Shown one piece after another: positions 8,117 to 16,947 of a DNA stretch of 22,910 nt. Under the pieces are notes generated by a model, which did not search any database, had not been told where the DNA came from, and was given only the letters and a program-made list of their open reading frames with translations. The DNA lies in assembly GCA_944393275.1 (NCBI GenBank), contig CALXZQ010000005.1, positions 1 to 22,910 on the forward strand, given 5' to 3'. Position 1 is the first letter of the stretch; each line of letters opens with the position of its first letter. This stretch comes from an uncultured Clostridia bacterium (GTDB lineage Bacteria; Bacillota; Clostridia; TANB77; CAG-508). The position numbers and the translations under genes are program-made.

Positions 8117-9937
8117 TTATATATTTTTATTTTCCAAATATCTTACTATATTTTCTGCAGCTTCTCTTCCTGATCTAGATGCCCATGCTATTGTTGCTTT
8201 AGTTCCTATTAAGTCTCCTGCTGCAAATACATTTTCTTGTGATGTCATATACTTTTCATCAACTAAAATATTTCCATTTTTTGTTTTTTCCAAGTTTAGC
8301 GCATCTATTAGTTTCTCATTTGCCTTAGAACCAATTGCCATAACAACATAATCCATGTCCATTTCATAATTTGAGTTTTCAATATTTACAGGACTTTTTC
8401 TTGTTTCTCCTTCTTTTTGAACAAGTTCTGTTTTAATACATTCTATTTTAGATACATTTTTATTATTATTAGATAATATTTTTACTATATTATTTTGGAA
8501 CAAAAATTCTACTCCCTCTTCTTTTGCATCTTTTATTTCTTTTGCTTCTGCTGGCATCTGTTCTTCTGCTCTTCGGTAAATCACATAGACATTTTCTGCA
8601 CCCATTCTCTTTATTACTCTGGCAGAGTCCATTGCAACATTTCCCCCACCTATTACTGCAACTTTTTTTCCTACATAGTCAGGATGTTTTCCATATTCTA
8701 ATAATTCATTCCCTCCATATACACCTTCTAAATTTTCGCCTTCTATATTCATTTTAGCAGGTATATTAGCTCCAAAACTTAAAAGTACTGCATCATATTT
8801 ATTTCTTAACTCTTCTAATGAATAATCTTCTCCTAACTTTATATTTGTCTTAGCATTTACTCCCATATCTAATATAGCATTTATTGTATTGTCTAATACA
8901 TTTTTAGGAAGTCTAAATTCTGGTATTCCATATCTTAATATTCCACCTAATTTTTCTTGTTTTTCATAAATATCTATATTAGCAGAATGTCTTGCTAAAA
9001 ATGCTGCTGCTGTTAATCCAGCCGGTCCACTTCCTACTATAGCGATATTTTTCCCTTCTAATTTGTTATCCTTTTCTGCATTTTTGTACCAATTATTTTC
9101 TAAACCATAATCTGAAATATATGCTTCTATTTTTCCTATGTTTACAGGACTTCCTTTTATACCTCTCACACAATTTCCTTGACATTGCTTTTGATGTGGA
9201 CATATTCTTCCACATACACTCCCTAATACAGTAGTTTTAGATAATATCTCGTATGCTTTTTGTAAATTATTTTCTTTAGCACTTTTTATAAATGATGGAA
9301 TATCGTTTGATAATGGGCATCCTTTTTGACAAGGCTTTGTCTTACAGTTCAGACAGTAATCTGTATATTCTTTTATTTCTTCTTTAAGTTCATAATTAAA
9401 ATACTGCATAAGTGCTACTGTTTCACTAGATGTTTTTATTGCATTAGTATCTAGCATTTGTTTTAGTTCCGCTAATGGTATTTTTACAACTTTTATATCT
9501 TCTGTTTCATCTAAATGTCTTTTGGTTTTCTCAAAATCTCTAGCAATAAATATTATAGTTCTTTCATTAGAATACCCAATAGAAGGATATACTTCTCTTA
9601 CTCTTTTTATTGTTTTTGCTCTATATCCTGTTTCTTCTTCTAGTTCTCTTATAGCTCCGTCTTCTGGCTTTTCTCCTTTTTCTATCATACCTGCTGGAAA
9701 TGCAAGTATAGTTTTTCCTATTGGTGTTCTTGGTTCTTCTATCATTATAACTTCGTTACTATCTGTAATCGGCATGATAACTGCGGCATCTCCGGCTAAA
9801 ACATGTTCTCTATATACATTTTTTTTATCTCTAGGGTTATAATAATTTAATTCCTCAACTGTAATCCTTTTTCCTTTATATCCTATTTTTTTACTTATTA
9901 ATTCATAATCCATATCTTTAAAGTATTTATTATCCAT
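8117..9937 (-). CDS. Fusion: NUDIX ADP-ribose pyrophosphatase + GltD/NfnB-like oxidoreductase
   Basis: 606-aa two-part cytosolic protein. Residues 1 to about 185 are a NUDIX hydrolase with an intact box from G83 to Y105 (GMIEKGE ... RELEEETGY) and a downstream YPSIGYSNE, the ADP-ribose-pyrophosphatase signature. Residues about 190-606 match the glutamate synthase small subunit/NfnB fold: two Fe-S Cys sets (C195, C198, C203, C207; C242, C246, C252, C256), FAD site GSGPAG (302-307), GILRYGIPEFRLP (332-344), NADPH site GGGNVAMD (430-437), YRRAEEQMPA, and a final AAGD FAD motif. No glutamate synthase large subunit or NfnA is nearby, so the redox partner is unknown. It is last in the run from 16087, 17 nt after the UDG gene. 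The sequence is continuous, with no stop or frameshift between the parts. Confidence 0.9.
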   Translation of the reverse strand: MDNKYFKDMDYELISKKIGYKGKRITVEELNYYNPRDKKNVYREHVLAGDAAVIMPITDSNEVIMIEEPRTPIGKTILAFPAGMIEKGEKPEDGAIRELEEETGYRAKTIKRVREVYPSIGYSNERTIIFIARDFEKTKRHLDETEDIKVVKIPLAELKQMLDTNAIKTSSETVALMQYFNYELKEEIKEYTDYCLNCKTKPCQKGCPLSNDIPSFIKSAKENNLQKAYEILSKTTVLGSVCGRICPHQKQCQGNCVRGIKGSPVNIGKIEAYISDYGLENNWYKNAEKDNKLEGKNIAIVGSGPAGLTAAAFLARHSANIDIYEKQEKLGGILRYGIPEFRLPKNVLDNTINAILDMGVNAKTNIKLGEDYSLEELRNKYDAVLLSFGANIPAKMNIEGENLEGVYGGNELLEYGKHPDYVGKKVAVIGGGNVAMDSARVIKRMGAENVYVIYRRAEEQMPAEAKEIKDAKEEGVEFLFQNNIVKILSNNNKNVSKIECIKTELVQKEGETRKSPVNIENSNYEMDMDYVVMAIGSKANEKLIDALNLEKTKNGNILVDEKYMTSQENVFAAGDLIGTKATIAWASRSGREAAENIVRYLENKNI

Positions 9938-9954
9938 AATCTTCCCCCCTATTA

Positions 9955-10521
9955 TTACAATTCTATCTTCAATTCATTTGCAGTTTCTACTACCTTTTTT
10001 AGGTCTTTCCAAAAATCAATTTTTTTTAAATCATCCCTAAGTAATGCTGCTGGATGCCAGGTGGGCATATATAATATATTTTTCTTTCCAATCCAGTTTC
10101 CCCTTATTGATGAAATTTTATATTCACTTCCCAATATATTTTTTAATGCAGTATTTCCAAGTAATACTATTATTTTAGGTTTAACTAAAATAACTTGATT
10201 TCTTAAGTAGTCTAAGCATGCCTCTGCTTCGTCATTTTCTGGCACTCTGTTATTAGGTGGTCTACATTTTACAATATTTGAAATATATATCTTTTTCCTG
10301 TTTATTCCTAGAGCATCAAATGCTTTATTCATAAGTTGTCCGGCCCTACCAACAAAAGGAATCCCTTGTTTGTCTTCATCTGCTCCTGGGCCTTCCCCTA
10401 TAAACATAATATTAGCATTCTTATTTCCCTCTCCAAATACAATATTTAATCTATTTTCACATAACTTGCATTTTCTACAACCTATTATAGCCTTTTCTAA
10501 TTTTTCCCAATTATCATACAT
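9955..10521 (-). CDS. Uracil-DNA glycosylase, family 4 (Fe-S)
   Basis: Removes uracil from DNA in base excision repair. 188 aa, typical for family 4. Four [4Fe-4S] cysteines are at C15, C18, C86 and C102. The active-site loop is GEGPGADEDKQG (43-54), followed by PFVGRAGQLMNKA, the NIVKCRPPNNR motif, and HPAALLRD near the C-terminus. ATG follows AAGGGA by 8 nt. It sits 12 nt after the LD-carboxypeptidase gene. Family 5 UDGs share the cluster, but the motif spacing and short length fit family 4 better. Confidence 0.93.
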   Translation of the reverse strand: MYDNWEKLEKAIIGCRKCKLCENRLNIVFGEGNKNANIMFIGEGPGADEDKQGIPFVGRAGQLMNKAFDALGINRKKIYISNIVKCRPPNNRVPENDEAEACLDYLRNQVILVKPKIIVLLGNTALKNILGSEYKISSIRGNWIGKKNILYMPTWHPAALLRDDLKKIDFWKDLKKVVETANELKIEL

Positions 10522-10533
10522 TATTTTTATCCC

Positions 10534-11454
10534 TTACTTTACACAATTCTCTACTAATTTAATTTTTATATTTTCATTTGTATCTATTCTTGCTTTTATT
10601 CCTATTGGAATTACAGTTTTCGTTTCTATATGCCCAAAATTATTAGATTTTACAATAGGAAAATCATATTCATTTCCTATTGTATCTAAAATTATTTTTT
10701 CTAAGCTAATATTACTCTCATGTGAATAATTTCCGATCCATAATCCTTTTATTTTCTTAAAAACATCATTTTGTTTTAAATAATATATAAAATTACTTGC
10801 AAGTGCAGGCCCTGTTTCAAAACCTAATTCTTCTAAAAATAAAATTTTGTTATCAAAGTTTATAGAATATTTTCCAGAAACCAACCCTCTTATTATACTT
10901 AAATTTCCTCCTATTAGCTTTCCTTCTGCTATTCCCTTTTTTATAGTTAAATATTTATCATCTTTTCTTCCTAATTCTAAACTCTTATCTACAAATCTTT
11001 TTATAATTTCTTTATAACTATAATCTGTTTCATCTGTAGCTACGGTTTTAAAATTAGTTCCGCTAAAAGTTACTAGACCTGTTTTTTCAGTAATAATATT
11101 AGACAAAGAGGTTATATCACTGTAGCCACAAAATATTTTTGGGTTTTGTTTTATTAGTTCATAATCTATATAATCAAAAAGTGAATTTGAGTTCTCTCCG
11201 CCCTTTGCACACCAAACCATTTTTATTTTTTTATTACCAAACATATTATTTAAATCTTCTGCCCTTTCTTTTGCTGTAGCACTATATTTATTTGTAGCAG
11301 AAAAAATATTTTTAGATAATTCAACTTTAAATCCTGAATTTTCTATTATCTGTCTAGCTTTATTTAGTTCTTCTACATTATCTCCTATAATTGGGTTTGA
11401 TGGAGCTATTACACCTATTGTATCTCCAATATTTAATTTCTCTGGTATAATCAT
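10534..11454 (-). CDS. LD-carboxypeptidase / MccF-like S66 serine peptidase
   Basis: 306-aa peptidase of family S66, which cleaves the L,D-bond of muropeptide tetrapeptides in peptidoglycan recycling, or C-terminal amides of nucleotide-peptide antibiotics in MccF-like members. The N-terminal IGVIAPSNP is typical. The catalytic Ser is S112 in GYSDITSL, the Glu lies in FLEELG (208-209) and the His is H275 in FGHIETKTVIPIG, giving the Ser-Glu-His triad. No signal peptide, so cytosolic. AAGGAG lies 6 nt before the ATG. It is followed by UDG and preceded by pgeF, another peptidoglycan-linked gene. The choice between LdcA-like and MccF-like specificity cannot be settled here. Confidence 0.9.
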   Translation of the reverse strand: MIIPEKLNIGDTIGVIAPSNPIIGDNVEELNKARQIIENSGFKVELSKNIFSATNKYSATAKERAEDLNNMFGNKKIKMVWCAKGGENSNSLFDYIDYELIKQNPKIFCGYSDITSLSNIITEKTGLVTFSGTNFKTVATDETDYSYKEIIKRFVDKSLELGRKDDKYLTIKKGIAEGKLIGGNLSIIRGLVSGKYSINFDNKILFLEELGFETGPALASNFIYYLKQNDVFKKIKGLWIGNYSHESNISLEKIILDTIGNEYDFPIVKSNNFGHIETKTVIPIGIKARIDTNENIKIKLVENCVK

Positions 11455-11464
11455 ATTTTTCTCC

Positions 11465-12259
11465 TTATACTAAAGATATAATAATTAGATTTAGTCCTGA
11501 TGTTCCATTTTCTCGTCTATATGAATGTAGCTTTTCATAATTGCATACTGTACATATGTTACTATCAATTATATTTTCATCTTTTAAGCCTAAGTCTAAT
11601 AACATTAATCTATTTATTAGGGAATTATCTATAAAAAATGAGTTCTCTTTTTCTTTATTCGTTGTAATAATTCCTTTATCTAACATATCGTTAAATTCTT
11701 TTTCAAATATATCTTTTACATCTTGTTGTACTTCAAAATGACATCTATTAATAGCGGGTCCTATACAACATATAATATCGGATGAATTACAATTATAATT
11801 ATCTATCATTTTTTTTACTGCTATTTCCGCAATTCTTTGTGCAGTTCCTCTCCAACCTGAATGTACATTAGCAATTACCTTTTTTTCTGGATCAAAAAAT
11901 AAAAGTGGTATGCAATCTGCCGTTACTATTGGTAATGCAATATTTTTTTCATTTGTTATCAATCCATCAATTTCATTAAAGAATTCTTTCATGTTTTCTT
12001 TTGTAACAATTGCTACATTATTTGTATGTGTTTGCAACTTTTTTACTATAGTATTTATATTTATTCCTAAGTCATCACATACAGCTTTATAGTTGTCTTC
12101 TAATTCCTGTTCTGTTAGATTTTTTGGTTTAAAATCTAATGGCTTAAAATAAATTGCATGTTTTACTACATCTTTATATTTTAACAATCTTTTAAATTGA
12201 ATATATTCCATTCCTGGCCTTTTTACATGAATTATGTTTTCATTATTTAAATCTTCCAT
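11465..12259 (-). CDS. pgeF: Peptidoglycan editing factor PgeF / YfiH-type multifunctional laccase-domain protein
   Basis: 264-aa cytosolic zinc protein of the YfiH/DUF152 family, reported as a purine nucleoside phosphorylase/adenosine deaminase and as a factor keeping wrong amino acids out of peptidoglycan precursors. The zinc ligands align with the family: H78 (QTHTNN), C116 (VTADCIPLL) and H133 (NVHSGWRGTA). Other signatures are IGPAINRCHFEV and the C-terminal CTVCNYEKLHSYRRENG with SGLNL. ATG is preceded by AGGGAG. It lies 11 nt after addB and 10 nt before the S66 peptidase gene; the latter pairing supports a cell-wall role. Confidence 0.92.
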   Translation of the reverse strand: MEDLNNENIIHVKRPGMEYIQFKRLLKYKDVVKHAIYFKPLDFKPKNLTEQELEDNYKAVCDDLGININTIVKKLQTHTNNVAIVTKENMKEFFNEIDGLITNEKNIALPIVTADCIPLLFFDPEKKVIANVHSGWRGTAQRIAEIAVKKMIDNYNCNSSDIICCIGPAINRCHFEVQQDVKDIFEKEFNDMLDKGIITTNKEKENSFFIDNSLINRLMLLDLGLKDENIIDSNICTVCNYEKLHSYRRENGTSGLNLIIISLV

Positions 12260-12270
12260 TTTTACTCCCT

Positions 12271-15200
12271 TTATTTTGCGTTTTTTATAATATCTAATAT
12301 ACTCTCTTTCTTTAGATTTTTAATATAATTGTACTTATTTCCAGATAATTTAGCATCAAATTGACATACTGAATTAAATTCACAGTACTTACAAGCATTC
12401 ATTTGTGTTTTTGTATTGTAATATGGTACGGCACCTATATTTCCATTATATATTTCTTTTGCAATTTCTTTTACTATTTTTCTTACGTATTTTTGTAGAT
12501 ACACAAATTGTTCCTTTGTTATAGTACTTGAGTTTGAAGTGCTTAACTCTCCATTTTTTCCTATATATACAGGAATAGAATCTGAGTATCCTTGAGTTAA
12601 GTTTTTATCCATTAATTTAATTACATTAATATCAGCTAAAATTAAACCATTCATCTTAAATTTTTTCTTAATCTCTTCTTCTAATTCTTCTTTGCTTAAT
12701 GGTTTATATTTTTTTACTATTGGTTCAATTAGATTAAAATATAATATTCCTGCTGGATCTACATCATTATTTTCGCATGTAGCATCTAAATATGTTAATA
12801 ATTGTAATTGTATTCCAGATATAACCTCATTCAAATCAATATTCTTTACAGAAGATTTATAATCAATTATTCTAATATATTTTTTATCTACAGTTTTACC
12901 TAAATCTATTCTATCTATTTTTCCTGTAATTTCTACTCTCTTTCCTCCATCTAATTCTATTGTTATTGGAGGATAATCTTTTCCTTTTTTAAATTCTACT
13001 TCATTTCCTATTATCTTAAAGTCTGTATTTTTAAGTCCTTCTATTATATATTTTATTGATAATGTAACTACTTTTATAAGTTTCTGTGTAAGTAACTTAA
13101 ACTTTTTTGTTCCTTGTAAAATGTAGTTCTTATCCATATTTAATTTATTTTGTATAATTTCCTTTACTATTAAATCTAGTTTTTCATTAGGAATTGTTTT
13201 TACATCATAATCATTAGATTTTACAACTTCAAAAAATTCATCAATTACATCATGCATAAATACTCCTGTATCTATACTTTTAATAGTAAATGTTTCTCTT
13301 TCATTTAAATGTAACCCATACTTTAAATAAAATGAAAATGGGCACTTTTTATATTCTTCTAACCTTGATACAGTTGTATGTAAGCAATCTCCATATAATT
13401 TATTAATATATATCTGATTTAATCTTTCTGATGTCTTGGTAAACTGATCTTGTAAGTCTCTAGAATTCTTATTTTCTAATTCATCACTTTGTTCTTCTAT
13501 TTTAGGATATATCTTTTTTATTTTTGATATGTATATTGATGGTCTTAATGATTTGCCTTCTGAATCTAATGAAGAATATGATAAATATATATTTTCTTCT
13601 GCTGTTGTAAAAGCCTTATATGTATTAAAATTATCATCATAAATTTGTTCTATTGTACTTTTAGCCAATTCAATATTATTTTCTTTTAGTTTTTCTCTAT
13701 CTGCATCATTAAAAAAACCTTCGTCCTTATTTATACTTGGGAATATACCATCATTTAATCCAATTAAAAATATAGATCTAACTTTATGACTTCTTGATCT
13801 GTCTATATCTCCTATAATAACTTGATCTTGCGTAGCTGGTATTTTACCTATACCACTATTCTTTAGTCCTATTTTTAAAAATTCAGTATATTTTTCAAAA
13901 GACATTTTTTCATCTTGGAATATTAGTACTATTTCATCAAATACATCTATAATATTTCTAAATCCGGTTTCATATTCATTTGCAAGTTCTATTAGTCCTA
14001 AATTTTCTAATTTTTTTATTTTTTTATTTATTTTTTCTTCTATATTCATTTTTATTAAAAATTCATATAGCTCTTTAGTAATCTCTTTAGCTGTTTTATT
14101 TTTTGATATTATTTCTTTAAATTCTATTAAAGGATTTATAATATTTTTTCTTAGTTCATTAAACCTTAGAATCTGTTTTTCATCTTCTACAATCCCATAT
14201 TTCCAATCGGATTTATACCACTTACTACCTGTTATTCCCCATTTAATACAATAATTTTCTAACTTATATATATCTTCATCATCTATATCTGTAAATCCTA
14301 TTTTTAAATAATTAAATACTGATTCATAAGACCAGTTTCTTGCAAATATTTCTAAAATTGAAATTATATATTTTACAACAATATTATGAGATAAATCTTT
14401 TTTCTCATCTATAAATACAGGAATATCATATTGTTTAAATATTGCTTTAATTAGACCAGAATAAGTATCTATATTTTTCGTTATTACTGAAATATTATTA
14501 TACCTATATCCATTATCTTTTACTAAACTTAATATGTTCTTTGCTACATTCTCTATTTCAGAATATTGATTATTTGCTAAAAACACCTTTATATTTTCAA
14601 CATTTTTTTCATATTTTTTATATGGTACAGCAAATATATTTTCTTCTAAATGCTGTAACTCATCATTCTTAAATCTATATACTTTTGAGCAGTTTATGGG
14701 TTCATTTATATTTATATTATTTTCTTTTGCTATTTTATAAAGCCTACTTGCGGTTATTTTATTAGCATAAAAGACATCTTTTTCAGGACTGGTATTTTCC
14801 TCCAAATTATCTGCACAAATTGTTATATTTACTTGATTAGTTAATTTCAATAATTTAGTTATAATATCATATTCTTGTTTAGTAAAACCAGCAAATTCAT
14901 CTATGTATATAATTGAATCATCAAATAGATTCACTTTATCTATATATTCTGCTAGAATTGTAAGAGTATCATTTTCATCAATATATTTTTGAATTATTGC
15001 ATTTTCAAATTCTTCATACACTAATTCCATATCTTCCAATTTTGATTTTAAGTATCTATCTTCTTGATTCTTAATTTCTTTTTTTAACATATTGACTGTT
15101 ATACCATGTTTTTTAAATTCAGTTATTCCTCTTCCAACTATTTCAATATTTTCACTGCTTTTCCCTAAAAATTTCAATTGTTGCTTATTTTTGTGTAAAA

Positions 15201-15483
15201 TATCATAAATAAGCATAGCTTTTCCACATTTTGTAAGATTTGTTTTATTTGCAAATCCAATTTCTTGCATTACTCTGTATGCCATACGATTAAAAGTTAT
15301 TACTTCTGCATTAAATATAGAATTAGTCTGAATTGCATCCATTAATTTTTTTTCTGCCGTAAATGAAAATTGTTCAGGAGTTATTATATAAATCTTATGG
15401 TTGTTTATATTTTTCGCTATCTGATTAAAACAATATTCACTTTTTCCGCTTCCTGCTTTTCCATAAATTATTCTAAGTCCCAA
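12271..15483 (-). CDS. addB: ATP-dependent helicase/nuclease subunit B
   Basis: AddB subunit of the AddAB double-strand-break processing complex, which resects ends and recognises Chi. Numbered from the TTG start: Walker A GKAGSGKS at residues 8-15, RecB-type nuclease IIDYKSS with D874 and K876, and four Fe-S cysteines C714, C1031, C1034 and C1040 with the family's C-x2-C-x5-C ending. 1070 aa is slightly shorter than the B. subtilis protein. The start is TTG 15483: AGAGGTGA ends 5 nt before it and the product then begins LGLRIIYGKAGSGKS; a GTG at 15492 overlaps the RBS and is disfavoured. addA, usually next to addB, is not downstream here; pgeF follows instead. Confidence 0.95.
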   Translation of the reverse strand: MGLRIIYGKAGSGKSEYCFNQIAKNINNHKIYIITPEQFSFTAEKKLMDAIQTNSIFNAEVITFNRMAYRVMQEIGFANKTNLTKCGKAMLIYDILHKNKQQLKFLGKSSENIEIVGRGITEFKKHGITVNMLKKEIKNQEDRYLKSKLEDMELVYEEFENAIIQKYIDENDTLTILAEYIDKVNLFDDSIIYIDEFAGFTKQEYDIITKLLKLTNQVNITICADNLEENTSPEKDVFYANKITASRLYKIAKENNININEPINCSKVYRFKNDELQHLEENIFAVPYKKYEKNVENIKVFLANNQYSEIENVAKNILSLVKDNGYRYNNISVITKNIDTYSGLIKAIFKQYDIPVFIDEKKDLSHNIVVKYIISILEIFARNWSYESVFNYLKIGFTDIDDEDIYKLENYCIKWGITGSKWYKSDWKYGIVEDEKQILRFNELRKNIINPLIEFKEIISKNKTAKEITKELYEFLIKMNIEEKINKKIKKLENLGLIELANEYETGFRNIIDVFDEIVLIFQDEKMSFEKYTEFLKIGLKNSGIGKIPATQDQVIIGDIDRSRSHKVRSIFLIGLNDGIFPSINKDEGFFNDADREKLKENNIELAKSTIEQIYDDNFNTYKAFTTAEENIYLSYSSLDSEGKSLRPSIYISKIKKIYPKIEEQSDELENKNSRDLQDQFTKTSERLNQIYINKLYGDCLHTTVSRLEEYKKCPFSFYLKYGLHLNERETFTIKSIDTGVFMHDVIDEFFEVVKSNDYDVKTIPNEKLDLIVKEIIQNKLNMDKNYILQGTKKFKLLTQKLIKVVTLSIKYIIEGLKNTDFKIIGNEVEFKKGKDYPPITIELDGGKRVEITGKIDRIDLGKTVDKKYIRIIDYKSSVKNIDLNEVISGIQLQLLTYLDATCENNDVDPAGILYFNLIEPIVKKYKPLSKEELEEEIKKKFKMNGLILADINVIKLMDKNLTQGYSDSIPVYIGKNGELSTSNSSTITKEQFVYLQKYVRKIVKEIAKEIYNGNIGAVPYYNTKTQMNACKYCEFNSVCQFDAKLSGNKYNYIKNLKKESILDIIKNAK

Positions 15484-15488
15484 ACAAT

Positions 15489-15496
15489 TCACCTCT
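15489..15496 (-). promoter_or_regulatory. RBS deciding the addB TTG start
   Basis: AGAGGTGA on the minus strand, 5 nt before TTG 15483. It overlaps the alternative GTG at 15492, making that start unlikely. Confidence 0.7.
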
Positions 15497-15499
15497 TCT

Positions 15500-16087
15500 T
15501 TATAAAAGTTCTTTTTTAAAAGCTGTTTTTTCCATTTTATCTATTACTTCTAACATCTCTGGAAATTCTTTGTAATTTGATTGCGTATTAAAATGACCTG
15601 CTCCATTTATTAATGTTTTACTTGCCTTAACAGTACATATAAAGTTTTCCAATTCATCTCTTGATATATATGGATCATTGTCACTATAAAAACAATGTAT
15701 ATATTTGACATATTTATTTATTTTTGCAAGCTCTTCATTCTCCATTAAGAATGTTTTATTCATTTCATCAATTTCTTTATTTAGTAAACAATTAAAACCT
15801 GATACTGATATTAGTGCTTTTACTTCTATTTTATTTTTTATTAGAAATTTAGAAACAAATATTGGAGCTATACTGTGACATATAAATACTGTATCTTCAT
15901 TAATCATTTTTAAATCATAGTAATATTTTAATAGTTTTGCCCATTTCTCATAACTTTGTTCTTTCTTTATTGGGAAACAAGGTATTATTACATCTTTTCC
16001 GTGTTCAATTAGTTTTTCTGTTAACCAAGGAAACCAATTCTCAGTTGGGTTACCTAATGTTCCATGTATTATAAAATAATTACTCAT
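15500..16087 (-). CDS. Small alpha/beta hydrolase, RBBP9/YdeN-like
   Basis: 195-aa cytosolic alpha/beta-hydrolase-fold protein. FIIHGTLGNPTENW at residues 5-18 is the oxyanion HG loop. The nucleophile elbow CHSIA places Ser at 72, with the usual flanking glycines replaced by Cys and Ala. SDNDP (135-139) supplies Asp, and GAGHFN places His at 165, so the triad appears complete. Length and order match the RBBP9/YdeN serine hydrolase group. GGGAGG lies 6 nt before the ATG. It is first in the run leading into addB, with 16 nt between its stop and the TTG. Substrate unknown. Confidence 0.85.
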   Translation of the reverse strand: MSNYFIIHGTLGNPTENWFPWLTEKLIEHGKDVIIPCFPIKKEQSYEKWAKLLKYYYDLKMINEDTVFICHSIAPIFVSKFLIKNKIEVKALISVSGFNCLLNKEIDEMNKTFLMENEELAKINKYVKYIHCFYSDNDPYISRDELENFICTVKASKTLINGAGHFNTQSNYKEFPEMLEVIDKMEKTAFKKELL

Positions 16088-16163
16088 AATTATCCTCCCA
16101 TAACAAGTTCTCTTTTTTTATAATTTATCATATAATTCAAAAAAAATCTATTCCATCTTTTAA

Positions 16164-16184
16164 AATAGCTTAATTTAAGCTATT
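16164..16184 (-). terminator. Hairpin over the nadE stop codon, weak terminator
   Basis: AATAGCTTAA / TTAAGCTATT inverted repeat with a very short centre, spanning the nadE stop. On the minus strand it is followed by a short T-rich run. It may end ogg-nadD-nadE or be leaky; I found no convincing separate promoter for the next gene in 16088-16163. Confidence 0.5.
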
Positions 16185-16937
16185 CAAATAATTTTTTCTC
16201 TCAAATTTATAAATAGGTATTATTTCTCTCTTATGCCTTGAGCTATTATATCTTTTTATTATTTCCTGTTTTGCCTTTTCTTCTGTTGTACCTGTTTCTA
16301 TCATTTCTGCTATTTGATTATATTTAATCCCCATTTTTTCTTCATCTGTTTGATCTCCCAAACCATCGCTTGGTGCTTTCTCTAATATACGTTTAGGAAC
16401 TCCTAATATACTTCCTATTTCTAATACTTCATCTACCGTAAAATTCCCAATAGGATTGAAATCATATCCACTATCTCCCCATTTAGTAGTATACCCTACC
16501 ATAGTTTCACAAAGGTTTCCTGTTCCAATTACTAAATAACCTAATGTTTGGGCTATTCCGTATAAAGTAGTCATCCTAAGTCTCGGTTTAATATTTATTG
16601 TAGATTCTTTTGTCATATTTTCCTCTAGTTTAGTATTTATTTCGTTTTCTAATTCTTTATATGTACTACTTAAATCTATACTTATAGATTTAACTCCAAA
16701 TGTCTTGGCAACAAGATTTGCATCTTCTATATCCTCTCTTTTGGAATAACATGGCATAGACACAGCTAAAACATTTTCTTTTCCTATTGCTTTTGTTGCC
16801 ATTGCAAGTACTGTTGCTGAATCCTTTCCTCCACTATTACCTAACACAACGCCTCTTGCTTTTGATCTTTCTACATATTTTTTTATCCATTCAATGGCAT
16901 TTTGCATTTCTTTTCTTAATACTTCTTTTTCTAACAT
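16170..16937 (-). CDS. nadE: NAD+ synthetase, ammonia-dependent
   Basis: Last step of NAD synthesis: ATP-dependent amidation of deamido-NAD. 255 aa with no N-terminal glutaminase domain, so ammonia is the expected nitrogen donor. The PP-loop SGGKDS is at residues 35-40. TGNLCETMVGYTTKWGDSGYD-type substrate loops and the PSDGLGDQTDEEKMG motif are intact. ATG follows AGGAG by 7 nt. It lies 10 nt after nadD, so the two last NAD-synthesis enzymes are likely co-translated from one mRNA. Confidence 0.96.
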   Translation of the reverse strand: MLEKEVLRKEMQNAIEWIKKYVERSKARGVVLGNSGGKDSATVLAMATKAIGKENVLAVSMPCYSKREDIEDANLVAKTFGVKSISIDLSSTYKELENEINTKLEENMTKESTINIKPRLRMTTLYGIAQTLGYLVIGTGNLCETMVGYTTKWGDSGYDFNPIGNFTVDEVLEIGSILGVPKRILEKAPSDGLGDQTDEEKMGIKYNQIAEMIETGTTEEKAKQEIIKRYNSSRHKREIIPIYKFERKNYLNSLN

Positions 16938-16947
16938 TATTTATCTC

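Noticed and set aside
8495..8757. Plus-strand Leu/Phe-rich frames that look membrane-like
   Set aside because: They are antisense to the conserved oxidoreductase domain of the fusion gene; the hydrophobicity is a by-product of A-rich codons.
16088..16163. Promoter for the alpha/beta hydrolase-addB run
   Set aside because: TATGAT and TATAAA-like boxes exist but no -35 at a proper distance; not supported well enough to list.
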